Shown here piece by piece: positions 40,437 through 41,166 of a stretch of DNA of 41,166 nucleotides. The notes under the pieces are model-generated. The model saw nothing but the letters and a program-made list of their open reading frames with translations. It did not search any database and was not told the origin of the DNA. The translations under genes and the position numbers were made by a program. The DNA is from a virus, in the IMG/VR virus record IMGVR_UViG_3300031673_000163, positions 1 through 41,166 of that record, one strand, 5' to 3'. Position 1 is the first letter of the stretch. Every line of letters begins with the position of its first letter.

Positions 40437-40985
40437 TTATTGTAGTCTCTTTTTAAGATCTTCGTATATAAGGTTGCGAATATATATCGGAATAGAGATA
40501 TACTCATCCTCAACTATTTCCTTTACACGGTCAAATGTCCATTGATCAGTTCCTATATTTGGGAATAACTTGGGAAACTTCTCCTTTTTAATTTTGTTCA
40601 GTCTATTTACAAAGCCCGGGCATGCTTTAAAGTCAGTTGAGCAGCAGAGTTTCCCGTTTGAAAACACATAGTTAGCTTTTTTCCCACAATCATAGTCACA
40701 AAGCTGTGATGTTACAACAGGGTGAGCATATATAACAGCATTCTTTCCTTTATTCCCCAACCCTATATTGGTTCTTGTTTCAGCATTGGGAGGGATTCCT
40801 TTATTCCAAGTCTTATGCCCCTTCTTATATTTATTAGCTATCTTTCTATATCCAGGGCATTGTCTAAAGTCTTGTGAGCAGCACACTCTCCCATTTTTAA
40901 ATTGATAGTGAGCCTGATTGCCGCAGCCATAAAAGCAAATCTCTTTTGTTTCTATAGGCTTAGATGTTGTATGACCTATTGGCAT
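40437..40985 (-). CDS. Protein with two zinc-finger-like modules (homing-endonuclease-derived, no nuclease)
   Basis: A 182-residue protein. Module 1 (about 12-45) reads CFYGCGNQAHYQFKNG, then CC and CPG; module 2 (about 96-130) reads CDYDCGKKANYVFSNG, then CC and CPG. The same module begins the HNH protein at 1489-2559. Between them is a NUMOD3-like WNKGIPP segment. No HNH or other nuclease motif follows; the C-terminus is helical. It may be a decayed or nuclease-free derivative that binds DNA, for example as a regulator. The RBS is AGGGGA. Confidence 0.65.
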   Translation of the reverse strand: MPIGHTTSKPIETKEICFYGCGNQAHYQFKNGRVCCSQDFRQCPGYRKIANKYKKGHKTWNKGIPPNAETRTNIGLGNKGKNAVIYAHPVVTSQLCDYDCGKKANYVFSNGKLCCSTDFKACPGFVNRLNKIKKEKFPKLFPNIGTDQWTFDRVKEIVEDEYISIPIYIRNLIYEDLKKRLQ

Positions 40986-40988
40986 ATG

Positions 40989-41165
40989 TTAATCCCCTAC
41001 ATTTCCTTTTGTATACATTTCTAATATATCCACAATGCCCCCATCGAGCTCTCCTATTTTCCCAAGGTTAGCTTTAACGTGAGCCATAATGTTAGCATCA
41101 GTCACTTCTCTAAGTTGTTCGTCATTCTCCGAGATTATGTTGGCAATTTGAGCTGCCGTATGTGC
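40989..41165 (-). CDS. Partial gene, C-terminal 58 residues
   Basis: An open minus-strand frame enters from the window edge and stops at 40989, two bases before the next gene's ATG. The visible part (starting AHTAAQIANIISENDEQ) is helical, acidic and soluble, with no motif. The tight spacing shows it is in the same operon as the zinc-finger protein. The family cannot be told from this end. Confidence 0.6.
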   Translation of the reverse strand, partial: AHTAAQIANIISENDEQLREVTDANIMAHVKANLGKIGELDGGIVDILEMYTKGNVGD

Positions 41166-41166
41166 A

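Noticed and set aside
1-41166. CRISPR array, insertion sequence, tRNA or rRNA genes
   Set aside because: No regularly spaced direct repeats, transposase motifs, cloverleaf or conserved rRNA segments were seen on either strand by eye.

Overview
The window is a stretch of a large AT-rich tailed-phage genome (roughly 70% A+T by eye) with a contractile tail, i.e. a myovirus. Recognisable parts are a tail sheath protein, a probable tail tube, a tape measure protein, and T4-like baseplate proteins (gp25-like, gp6-like, gp26-like, P2 gpI-like). These are mixed with nucleic-acid metabolism genes, homing-endonuclease-type genes and many small unknown genes. This is the usual texture of a big (jumbo-type) phage. 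A Gram-negative host is inferred from two lipoprotein signal peptides, one on a spanin-like protein. Most genes have strong AAGGAG-type ribosome binding sites, are tightly packed, and often overlap start-on-stop. No tRNA, rRNA, CRISPR array or insertion sequence was recognised.

Layout. (1) 1-7293, plus strand: a possible spanin pair, an HD-domain protein, an HNH endonuclease, two tail/baseplate genes, a metallophosphoesterase and a second HNH protein, ending at a 14-bp-stem hairpin. (2) 7340-8924, minus: small genes plus a lipoprotein. (3) 9100-12735, plus: a zinc-ribbon protein bracketed by a 12-bp inverted repeat, a tail/baseplate-type protein and the tail sheath, ending at a 16-bp-stem bidirectional terminator. 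(4) 12781-22217, minus: a long operon that reads, in transcription order, a 23-residue-repeat protein, CCA-adding-type nucleotidyltransferase, a small ORF, an unknown protein, RlaP-like nucleotidyltransferase, a PD-(D/E)XK homing-type nuclease, NAD-dependent DNA ligase, a radical SAM enzyme, an unknown protein, three proteins sharing an N-terminal KIK-x-DF-[VI]-TNSSS motif, and a last unknown protein. (5) 22356-30482, plus: HAD phosphatase, tail tube, a paralogous Cys-rich family, gp26-like chaperone/hub protein, gp25, gp6 and others. (6) 30479-41166, minus: a baseplate/tube protein, tape measure, the third member of the Cys-rich family, phosphoribosyltransferase, DUF5662 protein, M14-type peptidase, a membrane protein, an HExxH protein and a zinc-finger protein.

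The two divergent gene junctions (8925-9099 and 22218-22355) share the same pair of sequence elements, one facing each way. The plus-facing element, AGAACAWATTATAAA, recurs before other transcription units and is the best candidate for a phage promoter.

The most unusual observations are: two likely recoding sites in the tail region (a canonical -1 heptamer U_UUU_UUA and a +1 site UUU_CGA); the three TNSSS-motif proteins beside a radical SAM enzyme; a short N-terminal YLxx[LI]Q motif on three otherwise unrelated proteins; and a 341-base gene-free region full of perfect hairpins (38159-38499).
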